Positions 7,430 through 14,717 of a stretch of DNA of 25,199 bases are shown here, piece after piece. Each line of letters begins with the position of its first letter. The first letter of the stretch is position 1. The notes below the pieces were generated by a model. That model was not told the DNA's origin. It saw only the letters and a program-made list of their open reading frames with translations, and ran no database searches. The position numbers were made by a program, and so were the translations under genes. The stretch is from a virus: IMG/VR virus record IMGVR_UViG_3300046733_000555, positions 1 through 25,199 of that record; one strand, written 5' to 3'.

Positions 7430-9205
7430 ATGCTGAAAATAAAAAATATATCTGTTAAAAACTTTATGAGTGTTGGCAATGTAACACAGGCTGTACACTT
7501 TGATAATCATGGGCTCACACTTGTGTTGGGTAACAATATTGATTTGGGTGGCGATGGTTCACGTAATGGTACAGGTAAAACTACTATTGTTAATGCACTG
7601 AGCTTTGCATTGTTTGGTAATGCATTATATAACATTAAAAAAGATAATCTAATCAATAAAACTAACAATAAACAGATGTTAGTTACTGTTGAGTTTGAAA
7701 AAGATGGTATGGAGTATCGTATTGAGCGAGGACGCAAACCAAATGTTTTCAAATACATGGTTAATAATATTGACAGTTCTGATGATATTACTGACGAAAT
7801 GCAGGGAGAAGGTAAACTTAGCCAACATGCTATCGAAAAAGTATTAGGGATGAGCCACACAATGTTTAAGCATGTTGTGGCACTGAACACTTATACTGAA
7901 CCTTTCTTGAGCATGCGAGCAAATGATCAGCGTGAAATGATTGAACAATTACTAGGTATTACACAACTTAGTGAAAAAGCTGATATTTTAAAAGAGCTTG
8001 TAAAGTATAGTAAAGATAGTATTCAAGAAGAAACATATCGTATTAAAGGTATTGAAGAAGCAAATCAACGTATTGAAAAAAGTATTTCTGACTTGGAGCG
8101 GCGTGAGCGTACTTGGCAGGAAAAACTACAATCAGATATTGAATATTTAGAACGTGAAAATGTAAACTTAAATTCAGTTGACATTGAAAAAGAACTTAAA
8201 GCACATGCTGAGTTTGAAGAATTTAACAATAAGCGTACACAAATAGATGTGTTAAACAGCGAGATTGCTAAACTTACTACTGGCATCGAGCGTGAACAAA
8301 AGCGTTTAGATAAAGCACAAAAAGACTTAGATACTACGCTACAACACAAATGTTATGCATGTGGACAAGAGCTACATGATGATCAACACGAAAAGATTGT
8401 AGCACAAAAGACAGAATTAGTAGAAGAGTCAGTAAGACACATTACTTCTGACACTGATCAGATAAATGAATATAGAGAAGCATTAAACGAATTAGGGGGA
8501 CTTGGGGCGGCTCCTTCTTTGCATTATAATACAATCAAAGAAGCATATGAGCATCAAAGTAAAATAGATTCAAACAACACTACTTTAGAGTCTAAAAAAG
8601 TAGAAGAGAATCCATATGTTGATCAAATTAAAACACTCAAAGAAACTGGACTACAAGAAGTACAGTGGGAAGAAGTTAACAGACTTACAGAGTTAAAAGA
8701 TCATCAGGAATTTTTGCTAAAACTATTAACAAACAAAGATAGTTTTATTCGCAAAAAGATTATTGAACAGAACCTACAATTCCTTAACAATCGTTTAGAG
8801 TATTACATTACTAAACTTGGGTTGCCACACGAAGTGCAATTCCAAAGTGACTTAACAGTTAGTATTGTCCAACTTGGACAAGACTTAGACTTTGATAACT
8901 TATCACGTGGTGAGCGCAACAGACTTATACTAGGACTTAGTTGGGCATTTCGTGATGTATTTGAAAGTATGAATCATCCTATTAACTTGGTTTGTATTGA
9001 CGAACTTGTTGATAGCGGCATGGATACTATCGGAGTTGAAAGTGCGTTAGGTGTACTTAAAAAAATGGAGAGAGAGCGTGATAAAAATATCCTGCTTATC
9101 TCGCATCGCGACGAACTTGTTGGACGGGTAAACAGTGTATTACAGGTTGTAAAGGAAAACGGATTTACAACTTATAATACTGAGGTGGAGATAGTTGACG
9201 CTTAA
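7430..9205 (+). CDS. gp46: Recombination endonuclease subunit gp46 (Rad50/SbcC-like ATPase)
   Basis: A 591-residue SMC/Rad50-type ATPase. The P-loop is at residues 41-52 (GDGSRNGTGKTT). Two coiled-coil arms, about 185-305 and 320-450, flank a zinc hook C308-Y-A-C311. The ABC signature LSRGERNR is at 491-498, Walker B LVCIDE at 520-525, and the H-loop histidine at 559 in LLISHRDE. The length is close to T4 gp46 (560). It powers and tethers the gp47 nuclease at DNA ends. The start lies one base after the gp47 stop; the end overlaps the next small gene by 11 bases. Confidence 0.95.
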   Translation: MLKIKNISVKNFMSVGNVTQAVHFDNHGLTLVLGNNIDLGGDGSRNGTGKTTIVNALSFALFGNALYNIKKDNLINKTNNKQMLVTVEFEKDGMEYRIERGRKPNVFKYMVNNIDSSDDITDEMQGEGKLSQHAIEKVLGMSHTMFKHVVALNTYTEPFLSMRANDQREMIEQLLGITQLSEKADILKELVKYSKDSIQEETYRIKGIEEANQRIEKSISDLERRERTWQEKLQSDIEYLERENVNLNSVDIEKELKAHAEFEEFNNKRTQIDVLNSEIAKLTTGIEREQKRLDKAQKDLDTTLQHKCYACGQELHDDQHEKIVAQKTELVEESVRHITSDTDQINEYREALNELGGLGAAPSLHYNTIKEAYEHQSKIDSNNTTLESKKVEENPYVDQIKTLKETGLQEVQWEEVNRLTELKDHQEFLLKLLTNKDSFIRKKIIEQNLQFLNNRLEYYITKLGLPHEVQFQSDLTVSIVQLGQDLDFDNLSRGERNRLILGLSWAFRDVFESMNHPINLVCIDELVDSGMDTIGVESALGVLKKMERERDKNILLISHRDELVGRVNSVLQVVKENGFTTYNTEVEIVDA

Positions 9206-9386
9206 TAATAAGCAAGATTATATTTACGAAAGAGTTGGCGAAAAAATATACAAGCGCCGGCAAGGAGACCCACCAGGTATGAGACAGCTTGTACCAACAC
9301 CAGTTGACACCACAGGTAAAAAATTAAGTGTTGACATTGCGATAAAAATCAATAAACTATTAGATGACGACTCCATGGACTTATGA
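9195..9386 (+). CDS. Small conserved-looking protein of unknown function
   Basis: A 63-residue protein with TTG start at 9195. It is accepted because AGGTGGAG (9183-9190) sits four bases before the TTG, the frame overlaps gp46 by 11 bases in the compact style of this operon, and it overlaps the next gene by 23 bases. The sequence YIYERVGEKIYKRRQGDPPGMRQLV is a patterned, basic stretch that looks like a DNA- or protein-binding peptide; the C-terminal half (VDIAIKINKLLDDDSMDL) suggests one amphipathic helix. I do not recognise a family and assign no function. The operon suggests an accessory role in DNA metabolism. Confidence 0.6.
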   Translation: MTLNNKQDYIYERVGEKIYKRRQGDPPGMRQLVPTPVDTTGKKLSVDIAIKINKLLDDDSMDL

Positions 9387-9801
9387 AGGCAAAGAAGTAC
9401 AGCAACTTCCGGAAGGTTGTATAGGATTCGTCTATCTAATCACAAATACTATTAATGGCAAAAAATACATTGGCAAAAAGCTCGGGCAATTCAAAAAAAC
9501 AAAACCACCGCTAAAAGGCAAAAAACGTAAACGCAGATCCACTGTTGAAAGTGATTGGCGCGATTACTGGGGCTCATCGGAACACTTACTAGAAGATATA
9601 AAAAACTTAGGCGAACAAAAATTCACAAAACAAATATTATATTATTGTACCACCAGAGGCCAATTATCATACTTAGAAGCAAAAGAACAGTTTGATAGAG
9701 AAGTATTACTAACAGATGACTATTACAATGGCATTATAAACGTCCGTGTAGGCGGATCAAAAGCTCTAAAAGAATCTTTCCAACACAATTCTCAAAAATA
9801 A
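9364..9801 (+). CDS. GIY-YIG nuclease-like protein
   Basis: A 145-residue protein. GFVYLI at 21-26 and KYIGK at 34-38 form the two strands of a GIY-YIG nuclease with the usual ten-residue spacing. A Lys/Arg-rich stretch (41-58) follows, then DWRDYWGSSEHL, E105 in LSYLEAKEQF as the candidate metal-binding acid, and N122 in YYNGIINVR near the expected conserved Asn position. It is a single-domain protein without an obvious DNA-targeting module, unlike T4 Seg homing endonucleases, so it may be a resident phage enzyme and not a mobile one. It lies last in the gp55-gp46 operon, next to the putative RNA region. The ATG at 9364 lies inside the preceding gene. Nuclease activity is inferred from motifs only. 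Confidence 0.7.
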   Translation: MTTPWTYEGKEVQQLPEGCIGFVYLITNTINGKKYIGKKLGQFKKTKPPLKGKKRKRRSTVESDWRDYWGSSEHLLEDIKNLGEQKFTKQILYYCTTRGQLSYLEAKEQFDREVLLTDDYYNGIINVRVGGSKALKESFQHNSQK

Positions 9802-9813
9802 ACCAGCATAAGG

Positions 9814-10202
9814 TTGACACGCCGGCTATAATTGTGTCGCTGAATCCGTTCTGATGTGTGACGGTAAGCAAGGGCTATTCTGGTGGCCTAATTCAATACA
9901 CTACCCTGTTAGTCGCAGGATGCTTAAACGTCTACCCTTTGTGTAAGAAACGTTTGTATTGTCTCAATAGTTGGTAATCTGGAAACAGTTTACAAAATGA
10001 TCAAGCTCTCCTGACACTTGGAACTTGATGGGTGATATGCTGTCGTCACAGTGGCTACATATCGATACCCGTGCTGAAAAAGCAACATGTAATAGAGGTA
10101 CAGCTCAACCGCCTCCCCTTTAAGGTTTGTTACTGTGATGTGGGTGATAATGACGGTTAAAGTCTATTTGTTTCTTCATGCTATGCCGTAACCAGGCATA
10201 GT
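9814..10202 (+). ncRNA. Candidate structured non-coding RNA, family not recognised
   Basis: No convincing gene fits here. By my count the G+C is 40-47% per 60 bases from 9841 to 10200, falling to about 22% in the next 60; the flanking genes are also AT-rich. Visible helices: GTAA/TTAC plus CTG/CAG closed by a GAAA tetraloop (9974-9993); ATCAAG/CTTGAT (10000-10005 with 10024-10029); a long nested hairpin GGGT-GATATG-CTGT / ACAG-CATATC-ACCC (10030-10070); TGCT/AGCA (10072-10084); GAGG/CCTC (10095-10115); AAACGT/ACGTTT around 9926-9956; and CTATGCC/GGCATAG (10181-10201) at the 3' side. TCACAGT (10046-10052) is complementary to ACTGTGA (10132-10138), a possible pseudoknot or alternative pairing. 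A TATAAT at 9827-9832 could place the 5' end near 9839. Strand is inferred from that box and the neighbouring genes. It shows no tRNA, tmRNA or RNase P signature. Confidence 0.65.
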
Positions 10203-10304
10203 GTGATTAAACTTCAGGTTAAAGTTAAAAATAATTTATTCCATTCATTATTATTAAACCATAAAAAAAATTCGATACTATTAATGTAAACAATTCAAAA
10301 CGAG

Positions 10305-10347
10305 TAAAGCGATAGCTTTAAGAAGTTTTAATGCTCGAAGAGCATTA
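10305..10347 (+). other. Two tandem perfect hairpins in an AT-rich leader
   Basis: The stretch 10203-10356 is very AT-rich and has no gene. It holds TAAAGC-GATA-GCTTTA (10305-10320) and, nine bases... further on, TAATGCTC-GAA-GAGCATTA (10329-10347, eight pairs). Neither is followed by a T-run, so they are not standard terminators. They lie immediately upstream of a late promoter and may end or protect the 3' side of the preceding RNA, or bind a protein. The fold is seen directly; the role is unknown. Confidence 0.5.
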
Positions 10348-10356
10348 TTAAGGACT

Positions 10357-10364
10357 TATAAATA
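10357..10364 (+). promoter_or_regulatory. T4-type late promoter, perfect TATAAATA
   Basis: The box matches all eight bases of the T4 late consensus read by gp55-polymerase. It would start transcription at about 10370 and serve the gene at 10411. Confidence 0.75.
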
Positions 10365-10372
10365 ACTATAAC

Positions 10373-10388
10373 ATCACCATTTGGTGAT
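10373..10388 (+). promoter_or_regulatory. Hairpin at the predicted 5' end of the late transcript
   Basis: ATCACC-ATTT-GGTGAT forms a six-pair stem (seven with a two-base loop) only a few bases after the expected late start site, so the mRNA would carry a hairpin at its very 5' end. Such hairpins can protect phage messages from decay. The gene's ATG lies 22 bases further on. Confidence 0.5.
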
Positions 10389-10410
10389 CCTTCTGAGTGA
10401 AAAAAATACC

Positions 10411-10848
10411 ATGACATTTGAACAATTCCAAGAACAGTTTATAGACTGGACTATTAACGTTATCGAAGCAAAAAGAGATAGCGGATTTCCTATTTGCCCA
10501 TTTGCCCGTAAGGCTAGGTTACAAGGCAAAATACAATTTATTGATGCCAGAGATTTATCTTTAGAAAAATTTCGAGAGTTTGATGACACCAAATACGAAA
10601 TAGGTATTGCGTGGATTGAAGGGAATGATGTAGATAGTATTCCAGATATGCTTGAAGTCATGCATAAAGAAAATCCAGAATTATTATATTTTATTAGTAC
10701 AAAAGATAGTGGACACTTTGCTAAAAATTTCCAGGATTGTGTGTTTATACAATTGCGTGGGGATCTTGAAGAAAAACGTGCTTACTTACACAGTACATCT
10801 TATTACGATAGTTGGCCAGAAGATTATTATAAATCAATCGTAGGCTAG
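10411..10848 (+). CDS. Unrecognised 145-residue protein with a CPFARKA motif
   Basis: The ATG at 10411 is preferred over an in-frame TTG at 10381, because the TTG lies within the leader hairpin and would add a non-conserved-looking tail. The protein starts MTFEQFQEQFIDWTINVIEA, a probable amphipathic helix, followed by GFPICPFARKARLQGKIQFID with a Cys in a CPFA motif. It then shows an alternating pattern of short strands and helices (YEIGIAWIEGND, ELLYFISTKDSG, DCVFIQLRGDLEEK), compatible with a small alpha/beta fold. No catalytic signature is evident and I do not assign a function. It has a perfect late promoter of its own, so it is probably made late in infection. Its stop codon overlaps that of the opposing gene within a CTAG. 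Confidence 0.75.
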   Translation: MTFEQFQEQFIDWTINVIEAKRDSGFPICPFARKARLQGKIQFIDARDLSLEKFREFDDTKYEIGIAWIEGNDVDSIPDMLEVMHKENPELLYFISTKDSGHFAKNFQDCVFIQLRGDLEEKRAYLHSTSYYDSWPEDYYKSIVG

Positions 10849-10856
10849 CGCCTACG
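10839..10856. terminator. Hairpin spanning two convergent stop codons
   Basis: CGTAGGC-TAGC-GCCTACG forms a seven-pair stem. The plus-strand stop (10846-10848) and the minus-strand stop (10845-10847) both lie within it, sharing CTAG. Neither side has a strong T-run, though the minus-strand side continues into an AT-rich stretch. It is plausible as a compact two-way terminator or 3' stabiliser; not proven. Confidence 0.5.
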
Positions 10857-11066
10857 GGATGATGCCTTCTGATCTTCTGCTCTTTTGTTAATAACTTCAA
10901 CAAAAAGCTGAATTGCAGGAACTGGCATATTCATTACATCTTCGTAACTTAAACTACCACCACTTGACAACATAACTTCAATATAGTTTTTTTCTCTATC
11001 ATCATGTTGCTTTTTGTAATTTTCAATAATTTGTACAATCTCTGACGGCTGATTAGTGGCAATCAA
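10845..11066 (-). CDS. Small protein coupled to gp26-like gene, possible tail-assembly factor
   Basis: A 73-residue protein with a TTG start overlapping the gp26 stop (TTGA). The C-terminal half, GGSLSYEDVMNMPVPAIQLFVEVINKRAEDQKASSRRR, has the 'slsyedv..mP...i..fve.i..R' look of small phage tail-assembly chaperones. That is a resemblance only. The N-terminal half is a charged helix (EIVQIIENYKKQHDDREKNYIEV). The start is uncertain: the only ribosome-like sequence (GCAGG) abuts the TTG, so translation most likely re-initiates after gp26. The next in-frame ATG would leave about 42 residues. Confidence 0.6.
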   Translation of the reverse strand: MIATNQPSEIVQIIENYKKQHDDREKNYIEVMLSSGGSLSYEDVMNMPVPAIQLFVEVINKRAEDQKASSRRR

Positions 11067-11908
11067 CCTGCGAAAAAATTTGACATATCAAGATCCACTT
11101 GTGCATCCCAACCATGTCCACATTCCTGACAACTTATTTTAAACATCTGATTGATACCGCTGTCGCTTAATTTCTCGACAGTTTCTTTGATCAGGTCATA
11201 ATCATTTGTAGTAATGTTTGCTAACCATTCTTTAATTGTATCGTGATCAAAAACTGGCTCTTCAAGGTCAGTATCATGATTAACTTCTTCAATACAGTTT
11301 GCAATTAGCTCAACAGTTAGGTTTGCTATTTCCACAAATGTTTTTCCAAATCTTTCAGTTTGTTCTTCTTCGGATAAGTCAGCAGAATCAGTTAATGCTT
11401 GAACCATCTTAGCTTGTTTAACTTGTTGTATCTGTAAAATAGTTCTATCTTTTAGACTGTATGGTTTAAGTGTAACCTTAAAGTCTCCTGATAGTGTTAC
11501 TACTCTGTCTACATCCTCAACAGATTTAGATTTAGCTAAAATTGTGTTTGCATCAAAAGCCATTTGGTTAATGTGCTTACATTGCGGACAATTAATATCA
11601 ACTTCTACCTTGTCACCATAACTTGCTTGGCGTATGCTTAATAAAATAGTAAGCAAATCGTTTACAGGAATTTGGTCTGGGTCTTGGATATCTGGTGCGC
11701 AACTTCTGATAAGAGTATTTGTCGCTTCTCCATTAAAAAGTGCATCGGGCGTCTTTGTAATAAGCTCGTCTCTTGCAGTCATAGGATAGATTGCAAGCTC
11801 GCCATCTACACTTAGTGTAGGCTTTGGATCGTAATATTGCCCTCCACTGGGTAAAGTTATATATAAAGCCGGTTTTCTATAGGCTTTAATGAGTGGATTG
11901 TTTGACAT
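11063..11908 (-). CDS. gp26: Baseplate hub protein, gp26-like (T4 baseplate family)
   Basis: A 281-residue protein. The N-terminal ITLPSGGQYYDPKP and the following ELAIYPMTARDELITKTPDALFNGEAT, LIRSCAPDI and ILLSIRQASYGD are typical of the T4 gp26 family in T4-like phages. Two Cys pairs, C107-x-x-C110 (INCPQCKH) and C260-x-x-C263 (ISCQECGHGW), far apart in sequence, probably make one zinc site. T4 gp26 is needed to build the baseplate hub. This protein is longer than T4 gp26 (208), with an extra helical, acidic middle (residues about 160-245). A GGAG ribosome site lies upstream of the ATG. It is divergent from the tape-measure operon and convergent with the 10411 gene. Confidence 0.8.
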   Translation of the reverse strand: MSNNPLIKAYRKPALYITLPSGGQYYDPKPTLSVDGELAIYPMTARDELITKTPDALFNGEATNTLIRSCAPDIQDPDQIPVNDLLTILLSIRQASYGDKVEVDINCPQCKHINQMAFDANTILAKSKSVEDVDRVVTLSGDFKVTLKPYSLKDRTILQIQQVKQAKMVQALTDSADLSEEEQTERFGKTFVEIANLTVELIANCIEEVNHDTDLEEPVFDHDTIKEWLANITTNDYDLIKETVEKLSDSGINQMFKISCQECGHGWDAQVDLDMSNFFAG

Positions 11909-11921
11909 AGTGTTTTCTCCA

Positions 11922-11929
11922 AATAAATA
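11922..11929 (+). promoter_or_regulatory. Late-promoter-like box for the tape-measure operon
   Basis: AATAAATA followed by C, seven of eight bases of the late consensus, 52 bases before the TTG start at 11982. It faces away from the opposing box at 11956-11963, so the two transcripts would overlap by a short stretch. Confidence 0.45.
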
Positions 11930-11955
11930 CTACTAATAGACTCTAGGTCTAACTT

Positions 11956-11963
11956 TATTTATC
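11956..11963 (-). promoter_or_regulatory. Late-promoter-like box for gp26
   Basis: Read on the minus strand it is GATAAATA, seven of eight bases of TATAAATA. The predicted start near 11950 gives a leader of about 40 bases before the gp26 ATG, with a GGAG ribosome site. Confidence 0.5.
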
Positions 11964-11981
11964 TATTAAGTGAGTAGTTAA

Positions 11982-14717
11982 TTGGACGAACAAGTAGTAA
12001 ACTTTATACATAGTCAATATCCGTGGGCTAGCGAGCAAACGGCACGTGATCTTGTAGCTATAACAGGTAGCGTAAACTATAACAATGCTATAAATCATTT
12101 AAGAAGTCTAGGTGTTAAATTAGAAAATACAGAAGATATTACAAAAAACCTATCTAAAAATGCTTCAAAGACTGTTAAAACTGTAGTTAGAACTAGCACA
12201 AAAATAAAAGATGCTATTAGAAATCAACAACGTGATATAGATCCGTTAGAAGCTACCACTGAGCTAATGAAGTCGGGTGCAGAAATAGGTGGCGAAGCTA
12301 GCGGTGCTTTATTAGGCATTGCTAGAAAGGTACCTGGGCTTGGAAAAGGAATGCAGTTATTTGGCTCAGCAACTGGTGCAACTGTTACAACAGCAACCGC
12401 AGTATTGGGAATGTATGGTAGTTTGATATCAGAACAAGAAAAAACAATGAGAGCCATGATTGACTTTGGTTTAGCTACTGCTGATTTACAAAACTATAAC
12501 ACTATGAGAACACAAGCAGCATTGACTGGTCAAAGTTTAATGGAGCAAGCACAGCATATCAGAGAAGCAAGTGGTATGTTAATTAATATAGAAAAGGATT
12601 ATTTCAGAGGCGCATATAATATGAGTAATATGCTAGCGGCTGTTGAGGCAGATTCTGCTCTATTAGGCGACTTTGGTTACAATGTTGAAGAACTAAGTGC
12701 TAGGTTTGTTGAAGAAGCAAACATTATGTATCGCAAAGGCGAACTACGAACTCTCGATTATCAAACACAAAGAAGAATATATGAAGGATTTATAGACAGT
12801 AGTGAAATGGCTATAGCATTAGCCAGTATTACTGGACAAGAAAGAAGTTCAATTCTTGAGAAGAGAAGAGAGCAACTTGAAGATGTTAATTTCCGTCTAG
12901 CACAACGCCAGAATGATCAATTTGTAGCTGAAAAATATGGTCAGGCGGCATTGCAGAACATCGAAGATGTGCAAGCATATCTTTTAACTACTGCATCAGA
13001 AGTTAGTCCAACACTTGCTCCGTTACTGCAAGATGCATTTGCTCGTGGTTTTTCAAATATACAATATAGTGATAATGCAGTTAATGCGGCTGGTGATGAA
13101 CTAGCATCTGTAATTAGTTTATTGCCTGCAGAGTCTCAACGAGTAGTATTTGATATAATAAAAAATAGTTTTACTGGACAAATTAGTTCAAATGAAATAC
13201 CAGACGCAATAGCTAGGATTGCACAAGAGTTTGAGAAGGCTCCTATATACAAAACAACTGATGCTATTACAACAAACTTTACTCAAATACAAGCTGAATC
13301 AGCAACAAGCGTGATGAGTGTTGAAAATGCAAGAACAGCTTCTTTTTCAAAGATAGTTCAACAATCTGCACCAGCCGCAGAAAGTGCTGACAACATTATT
13401 GACGGAATGGACGATATGAGAATAGCTATGAGAACAACTCTTGATACTATTACTCCTGGTTATTCCGCAGGTGCAACCGCAGTTAGTTTATTCAATGATG
13501 GTATATCAGTAGTGGGCGGATTATTTTCTGAATTATTTCCAAATCTGGAAAGTTTTGAAGACCAAGTAAAAAGAAGAGAAGAAGCTAAACGTAAACGTGA
13601 GGAAATGAAAGGCAGAAACAATCCTAGAAGAAGAAATCGAACAGGTCCTTCAGGTACTGGTGGCAATGATACTCAAACTGAAATTCCTGGATTAAATGAT
13701 TCATCGTCTACTATACCTATGAGTTTCCCTAATAATAGGCCTCCACTTCCTCCAATTAATGGTAATAGACCACCTAACCAAGCTGAACAGAATATGTTAA
13801 CTAAAGCTCAACTTGAAGCCAAGGAAAGAATGGGGACTATTACTGATGAGGAAGCAGCTCTACTTAAAGACCTTAGAGATAGAGAAGCTGAAGCATTACG
13901 CAATAGATTTAATATACCCAGTGATGATGTAGATTCTTCTACACCAGCTGATTCAGAACCAGAAACTGTATTGAACGGAAATGCAAGCCAAGCAGAATTT
14001 GTTGATCAACAACAATCTTCGTTAGCAAGAGTTAGAAATAGACCAATAAGTCCTGAACTTGGACAAGTGCTTGCAAACGCCGCCGCATCATTAAATATTC
14101 CTGGATTGCAGGTTGTAACTACTAGCGGTGGACAAATGTCAATGGCAGATTTCCAAGCCGCCACAGGAAATAAAAGACGTACAAGAGGGCGCAGTCCAAC
14201 TTATTATCTTAATAACCAAGCAGTTAGAAAAGGATCAACTAGACATGATGATGGTTTAGCGGCTGATTTAGAATTGCATCAAGATGGACAAAAACTATCA
14301 ATCAATCATCCTCATTTTATTAGATTTTTCGAAGCCGCATTTGCTTTGGGTGCCAAGGGTGGTAGTGCAGGGTATATGGGTAACTACAGAGCGCACATTG
14401 ATGTAATTGGTACCGATCATGGTGGTACACAAACATGGAGCAATCCAACGTCTGGCTTTACACAAGCACAACAAGCAGGCTTAAACATGGCATCTGGTGC
14501 TAGTGAAAATGAATATCAACAAAGATTAGAACAATTATATCCAGATCAACAAGCAAGTGTATTACCACAAGATAGTTCTTCTCCTGCGATAAGTACTAGT
14601 ACTGAAGATAATACTGCAACAGAAATAGCTGCACTAGAAGCTGAGGCTGCCGCTACTGCAAGTAGAATTGCAAGTAAAATTGAAAGTGAAAACCTAGGAG
14701 AAACTGCAATTGGCTGA
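11982..14717 (+). CDS. Tape-measure-like tail protein 1 with M15-type peptidase domain
   Basis: A 911-residue protein starting at TTG (no ATG fits; AAGTGAG upstream is a weak ribosome site). The N-terminal 550 residues are mostly helical, with a hydrophobic Gly/Ala/Thr segment near 105-146, as in tape-measure proteins that span the tube and can enter the host membrane. LLGDFG (227-232) and ITGQERSSIL (283-292) align with the next gene at a constant offset. Residues about 560-690 are low-complexity, rich in Pro, Asn, Arg and Ser. About 695-815 form a peptidase domain: GSTRHDDGLAADL with H755 and D762 at the H-x6-D spacing of M15 D,D-carboxypeptidases, and AHIDV with H805/D807 as the remaining metal or catalytic site. 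The rest is an Ala/Glu-rich helical tail. It probably sets tail length and cuts peptidoglycan during injection. Confidence 0.75.
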   Translation: MDEQVVNFIHSQYPWASEQTARDLVAITGSVNYNNAINHLRSLGVKLENTEDITKNLSKNASKTVKTVVRTSTKIKDAIRNQQRDIDPLEATTELMKSGAEIGGEASGALLGIARKVPGLGKGMQLFGSATGATVTTATAVLGMYGSLISEQEKTMRAMIDFGLATADLQNYNTMRTQAALTGQSLMEQAQHIREASGMLINIEKDYFRGAYNMSNMLAAVEADSALLGDFGYNVEELSARFVEEANIMYRKGELRTLDYQTQRRIYEGFIDSSEMAIALASITGQERSSILEKRREQLEDVNFRLAQRQNDQFVAEKYGQAALQNIEDVQAYLLTTASEVSPTLAPLLQDAFARGFSNIQYSDNAVNAAGDELASVISLLPAESQRVVFDIIKNSFTGQISSNEIPDAIARIAQEFEKAPIYKTTDAITTNFTQIQAESATSVMSVENARTASFSKIVQQSAPAAESADNIIDGMDDMRIAMRTTLDTITPGYSAGATAVSLFNDGISVVGGLFSELFPNLESFEDQVKRREEAKRKREEMKGRNNPRRRNRTGPSGTGGNDTQTEIPGLNDSSSTIPMSFPNNRPPLPPINGNRPPNQAEQNMLTKAQLEAKERMGTITDEEAALLKDLRDREAEALRNRFNIPSDDVDSSTPADSEPETVLNGNASQAEFVDQQQSSLARVRNRPISPELGQVLANAAASLNIPGLQVVTTSGGQMSMADFQAATGNKRRTRGRSPTYYLNNQAVRKGSTRHDDGLAADLELHQDGQKLSINHPHFIRFFEAAFALGAKGGSAGYMGNYRAHIDVIGTDHGGTQTWSNPTSGFTQAQQAGLNMASGASENEYQQRLEQLYPDQQASVLPQDSSSPAISTSTEDNTATEIAALEAEAAATASRIASKIESENLGETAIG

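Noticed and set aside
7507-7890. A 127-codon open frame on the minus strand inside gp46.
   Set aside because: It lies opposite to the conserved P-loop region of gp46, is Ser/Leu/Pro-rich noise and has no start signals.
9364-9801. GIY-YIG gene as a mobile homing endonuclease.
   Set aside because: It is embedded in an operon with overlapping genes, has no DNA-binding modules or intron, and does not interrupt anything; a resident nuclease-like protein is more likely.
9814-9832. TTGACA and TATAAT as one sigma70 promoter.
   Set aside because: The spacing is seven bases, whereas 16-18 are needed; no alternative -35 lies at the right distance from the TATAAT.
9849-9862. CTGATG resembling the start of a hammerhead ribozyme core in the RNA candidate.
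   Set aside because: The core needs CUGANGA and a paired GAAA partner; here the seventh base is T and no matching stems surround it.
10381-10410. An upstream TTG start for the 10411 gene.
   Set aside because: The TTG lies within the 5' hairpin and has no ribosome site; the ATG at 10411 gives a more natural N-terminal helix.
9802-10410. tRNA, tmRNA, RNase P or group I intron as explanation of the non-coding stretch.
   Set aside because: No T-loop GTTCRA sequence, acceptor stem with CCA, tmRNA end pair, or RNase P conserved block was seen, and no split gene flanks it as for an intron.
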